Assembly (NCBI GenBank): GCA_002395135.1
Contig: DGWC01000094.1
Coordinates: 1 to 9,265 of the forward strand
Direction of reading: 5' to 3'
Length of the DNA stretch: 9,265 nucleotides
Source: Prevotella sp. UBA4268
GTDB lineage: Bacteria > Bacteroidota > Bacteroidia > Bacteroidales > Bacteroidaceae
Shown: positions 6,947-9,265 of the stretch, in pieces
How the letters are laid out: each line of letters opens with the position of its first letter
How positions within the stretch are numbered: position 1 is the first letter of the stretch
Notes under the pieces: generated by a model
Database searches by the model: none
The model's input: the letters and a program-made list of their open reading frames with translations, nothing else
Told to the model about the DNA's origin: nothing
Program-made: the position numbers and the translations under genes

Positions 6947-8329
6947 ATGAAAACAAGAAGAACTTTTCTGCTTTTGGCCTTGGCCCTTACCGGTGCGTTG
7001 AACTGTATGGCTCAACTAAACGGCACGGGCTTCTACCGCTTCAGCAATGCAGACCGGACAGCGGATTATATCAGCATTGCGAATGACAAGTTCAACTTTA
7101 CCACGGCCATTGGCACCGCCTGTGGAGGTTTGAGCCAAGCCCTTTCCTCTGCTGGTCAGGCGCGAGCGCTGGAATGTGCCGGCAAATATCTGGAAACCGA
7201 CATTCATCTGGTGGATGATGCAGATTGCATTAACCCAGGCTCTGTTATCTATGCCCAGAAGAAGAACACTAACACAAGTAACTATGATTACAACCTCATA
7301 GGGCAAGGTACAAGTCTGCTTACTCTGACAACGGGTACTTATCCAGGAAAGATTGCGTTGGAATTTACAGAACGCTATGTAACGATTAATAAGGTCAGTG
7401 GTTCAGGTGCGAATACATTATATACGGCAAAGATAGAACTGAAGTCATCAACATCTGTGCCTTTTTATGGCCAGCCGAGCCTCGGGACACGCTATCTCGT
7501 GGATGACAATGGCAAACTTGCGATTAATTCCTCCAACACAGCACAGAATGCAAAGTGGTATATCGAACCCGTGGACCACTTTAACGTAGCTCCCGAAGTG
7601 GAGTTTGCCGAGAAATACTATACTACTTTGTATGTGCCGTTTGCCTTTGAATTGGGTAATAATGTGGCGAAGGCATACACGGTTACCGCTATAGATACTG
7701 ACGGAAGCGTCCAGATTGAGGAAGTTGCTGCAAACGGAGAAACCGTACCAGCTGGAACACCCGTAATTTTGGAGTGCACCACCAATGTGGCGGCCGACTG
7801 TCAACTTATTCCTACAGATGCCCCTTTGTTTACGGCTCCTGACGTTAGCGTGACATCAGCAGCGCCCACTGCCTCCACGGCAACGAATTATACAGGCACA
7901 AATCTGCTGAAGGGAAACTATTACTGCAATCAAGACGGCACAATGACCTTTAGCAAACCGAGTGGCACAGGCAGTTTCAACGCCAATCACTATACCGCCC
8001 GCACTAACAAAATGTACACTATAGGCATCACCGCATCTGAGAAACTCGGATTCGTTAAGGCCACAGGTACGGCAATGCCTGCTAACAAAGCATGGATAGA
8101 ATACGATGGTACTGCGGAATTAGTGTTGCCGATAGAGAACACAACCCTGAAAGGCGATGTCAATATGGACGGACAGGTAAATGTCGCTGACGTAACAACG
8201 CTGGTGGATTACATTCTGGGCAAGAACCCGTCGCCCTGCGATGGGAATGCCTGCGACGTAAACGAAGATGGTAATGTCAACGTGAGCGACGTCACCAGTT
8301 TAGTAGATATCATTCTGAATAAAAATTAG
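6947..8329 (+). CDS. Exported dockerin protein of unknown function (460 aa)
   Basis: Starts six bases after the previous stop, with an A-rich leader, so it is almost certainly in the same transcript. The signal peptide is about residues 1-22 (MKTRRTFLLLALALTGAL, cleavage near CMA/Q); C20 does not sit in a lipobox. The N-terminal region has GFYRFSN (28-34) and later ANDKF, KYLET and NAKWYIEP (201-208), a pattern like beta-trefoil or lectin-type modules. The module from 211 contains FNVAPEV, EKYYTTLYVPFAF (222-234), VPAGTPVIL (267-275), LLKGNYY, LGFVKATG (367-374) and MPANKAW (377-383), which is common in large secreted Prevotella-type proteins. The dockerin occupies 402-460, with loops D404/N406/D408/D415 and D437/N439/D441/D448 and cysteines C431 and C436. 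No catalytic motif is seen. It is a shorter architectural counterpart of the preceding gene, with strongly diverged N-terminal sequence. It may be a carbohydrate-binding or structural subunit displayed by the dockerin; this is inference. Confidence 0.87.
   Translation: MKTRRTFLLLALALTGALNCMAQLNGTGFYRFSNADRTADYISIANDKFNFTTAIGTACGGLSQALSSAGQARALECAGKYLETDIHLVDDADCINPGSVIYAQKKNTNTSNYDYNLIGQGTSLLTLTTGTYPGKIALEFTERYVTINKVSGSGANTLYTAKIELKSSTSVPFYGQPSLGTRYLVDDNGKLAINSSNTAQNAKWYIEPVDHFNVAPEVEFAEKYYTTLYVPFAFELGNNVAKAYTVTAIDTDGSVQIEEVAANGETVPAGTPVILECTTNVAADCQLIPTDAPLFTAPDVSVTSAAPTASTATNYTGTNLLKGNYYCNQDGTMTFSKPSGTGSFNANHYTARTNKMYTIGITASEKLGFVKATGTAMPANKAWIEYDGTAELVLPIENTTLKGDVNMDGQVNVADVTTLVDYILGKNPSPCDGNACDVNEDGNVNVSDVTSLVDIILNKN
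8150..8326 (+). repeat. Dockerin cassette, copy 3
   Basis: Encodes the last 59 residues of the 460-residue protein. It looks like a mosaic: its beginning (8150-8175) and the 24 bases 8252-8275 match copy 2, while 8189-8208 and 8277-8299 match copy 1 exactly. Confidence 0.85.
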
Positions 8330-8360
8330 ATAAAAAAATAACAATTAAAAAATAAAGATT

Positions 8361-9265
8361 ATGAAAAAGAAATTATTACTTTTCATCGCCGCCTTTTTCG
8401 CATTAAGCGGAAATGTAACGGCTGCCAGTTACACTTTATCCGTGCCTAATTTCACCGGATATAAGGGGTCAACTGCTACAATGACGATTAATCTGACTAA
8501 CGATGCCATAGTAGCAGGAGCCCAGTTCGACATGACATTACCCGAAGGGGTGACATTTGCCAGTTCTGAGTTAACTGACAGAACCACAGGAATGACACTG
8601 GGAAGTGACAATGGAAGATACATTCTCTTTTCAATGCCTGATCAGGGCGTAAAGCATACAATTACCGCAGGTAATGGAGCCATTTTGAAATTCACACTTA
8701 ATATTGCCGAAACTGTGGTACCCGGTGATTATCCTATTTCCTTTGAGGATGCGACTATTTCTGGCGAGAATAATGAAAATGTACCAACCACTATAGCTCA
8801 AGCAATTCTTACCGTCAAGGAAATGACTACTGTAACTCTGGATGAAGAAAGCACGACTGTTCCTTCTGCAACAACCGAGCCTGTTATCGCAAAGGTAAAG
8901 CGCTCTATTAAAGCAGGTCAATGGAGCACTATCTGCTTGCCATTTGCCATGACTAGCGAACAATTGACAGAAGCATTCGGTGATGGTGTAGCATTGGCTG
9001 AATTTACTGGCTATCAAGTTGAAGACAACAATTACAGTGAGCCTTCTGGTATAACACTGGAATTTACAAAACTCGCTGAAACCGCAGGTACAGTTGCGAA
9101 CAATCCTTATCTTATCAAGGTAACTAAAGATATTACTTACGCGGATGGCTTTACAGTGAAAAATGTGACACTGGATCCAAGAAGTAATGCCAGAGTCTCC
9201 ATAACAAAAGAGGATGACGATTTAAATGCATACACTATACACTTCTTTGCATATTTAATCAAATC
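8361..9265 (+). CDS. Exported protein with N-terminal cohesin-like domain, 3'-truncated
   Basis: The frame is open from the ATG at 8361 to the window end (301 codons); the C terminus is missing. The leader is A-rich and lies 31 bases after the previous stop, so the gene probably belongs to the same operon. A signal peptide covers about residues 1-21 (MKKKLLLFIAAFFALSGNVTA). Residues 24-152 show the cohesin order of strands: YTLSV, then a G-x-x-ATMTINL strand, then IVAGAQFDMTLPEGVTF (50-66), NGRYILFSMP (84-93), NGAILKFTLNI (105-115), GDYPISFEDATI (122-133) and the closing strand TIAQAILTV (144-152). This fits the beta-sandwich that binds dockerins, though sequence alone cannot separate it from cohesin-like modules with other ligands. 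An LPF module follows (about 178-301, QWSTICLPFAMT), homologous to the two in the CotH protein. The missing part could hold more cohesins, an anchor, a sorting signal or its own dockerin. Candidate scaffold for the neighbouring dockerin proteins. Confidence 0.8.
   Translation, partial: MKKKLLLFIAAFFALSGNVTAASYTLSVPNFTGYKGSTATMTINLTNDAIVAGAQFDMTLPEGVTFASSELTDRTTGMTLGSDNGRYILFSMPDQGVKHTITAGNGAILKFTLNIAETVVPGDYPISFEDATISGENNENVPTTIAQAILTVKEMTTVTLDEESTTVPSATTEPVIAKVKRSIKAGQWSTICLPFAMTSEQLTEAFGDGVALAEFTGYQVEDNNYSEPSGITLEFTKLAETAGTVANNPYLIKVTKDITYADGFTVKNVTLDPRSNARVSITKEDDDLNAYTIHFFAYLIK

Noticed and set aside
4826..8326. Dockerin domains as ordinary EF-hand calcium sensors
   Set aside because: Each unit is a loop followed by a single helix (F-hand) in duplicate at the extreme C terminus of an exported protein, the dockerin pattern rather than helix-loop-helix EF-hands.
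8631..9017. Minus-strand frames over the last gene (8429-8623 and 8631-9017)
   Set aside because: The plus strand carries a continuous 301-codon frame with signal peptide, cohesin-like domain and LPF module; the antisense frames show no domain.

Overview
The window looks like part of a Bacteroidetes chromosome, most likely Prevotellaceae or a close gut/rumen Bacteroidales. Supporting this are promoter boxes of the TAnnTTTG type with a TTTG about 20 bp upstream, translation starts with A-rich leaders and no Shine-Dalgarno sequence, and secreted multidomain proteins with the LPF and PANKA motif modules I associate with Prevotella. All genes are on the + strand. No tRNA, rRNA, CRISPR array or transposase was seen, and no gene-free stretch exceeds 300 bases.

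Layout: (1) 1-786 is the 3' part of a cytoplasmic radical SAM gene (CX3CX2C cluster), apparently unrelated to what follows; it carries a G/C-rich palindromic insertion translated in frame. (2) 787-961 is a gene-free gap with a good Bacteroidetes promoter and a perfect inverted repeat at the predicted transcription start. (3) 962-5002 encodes a 1346-residue exported protein built as [LPF module + CotH kinase-like domain] twice, plus a C-terminal dockerin. The first CotH domain keeps its acidic motifs; the second has lost them. (4) 5003-5164 holds a weak terminator-like hairpin, a second TAnnTTTG box and a leader able to form an H-type pseudoknot. (5) 5165-6940 and 6947-8329, six bases apart, encode two exported proteins of matching architecture, each ending in the same dockerin type. 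(6) 8361-9265, cut by the window edge, encodes an exported protein whose first domain resembles a cohesin, followed by an LPF module.

Taken together, three consecutive exported proteins end in near-identical 58-59 residue two-repeat dockerins, and the next gene, probably in the same transcript, begins with a cohesin-like domain. This is the arrangement expected for a cellulosome-like, non-covalently assembled complex, but in a Bacteroidete and with a CotH kinase/pseudokinase pair and modules of unknown function instead of recognisable glycoside hydrolases. Pairing of these dockerins with this cohesin-like domain is inference. The signal peptides, duplicated modules, dockerin repeats and gene spacing are read directly from the sequence.
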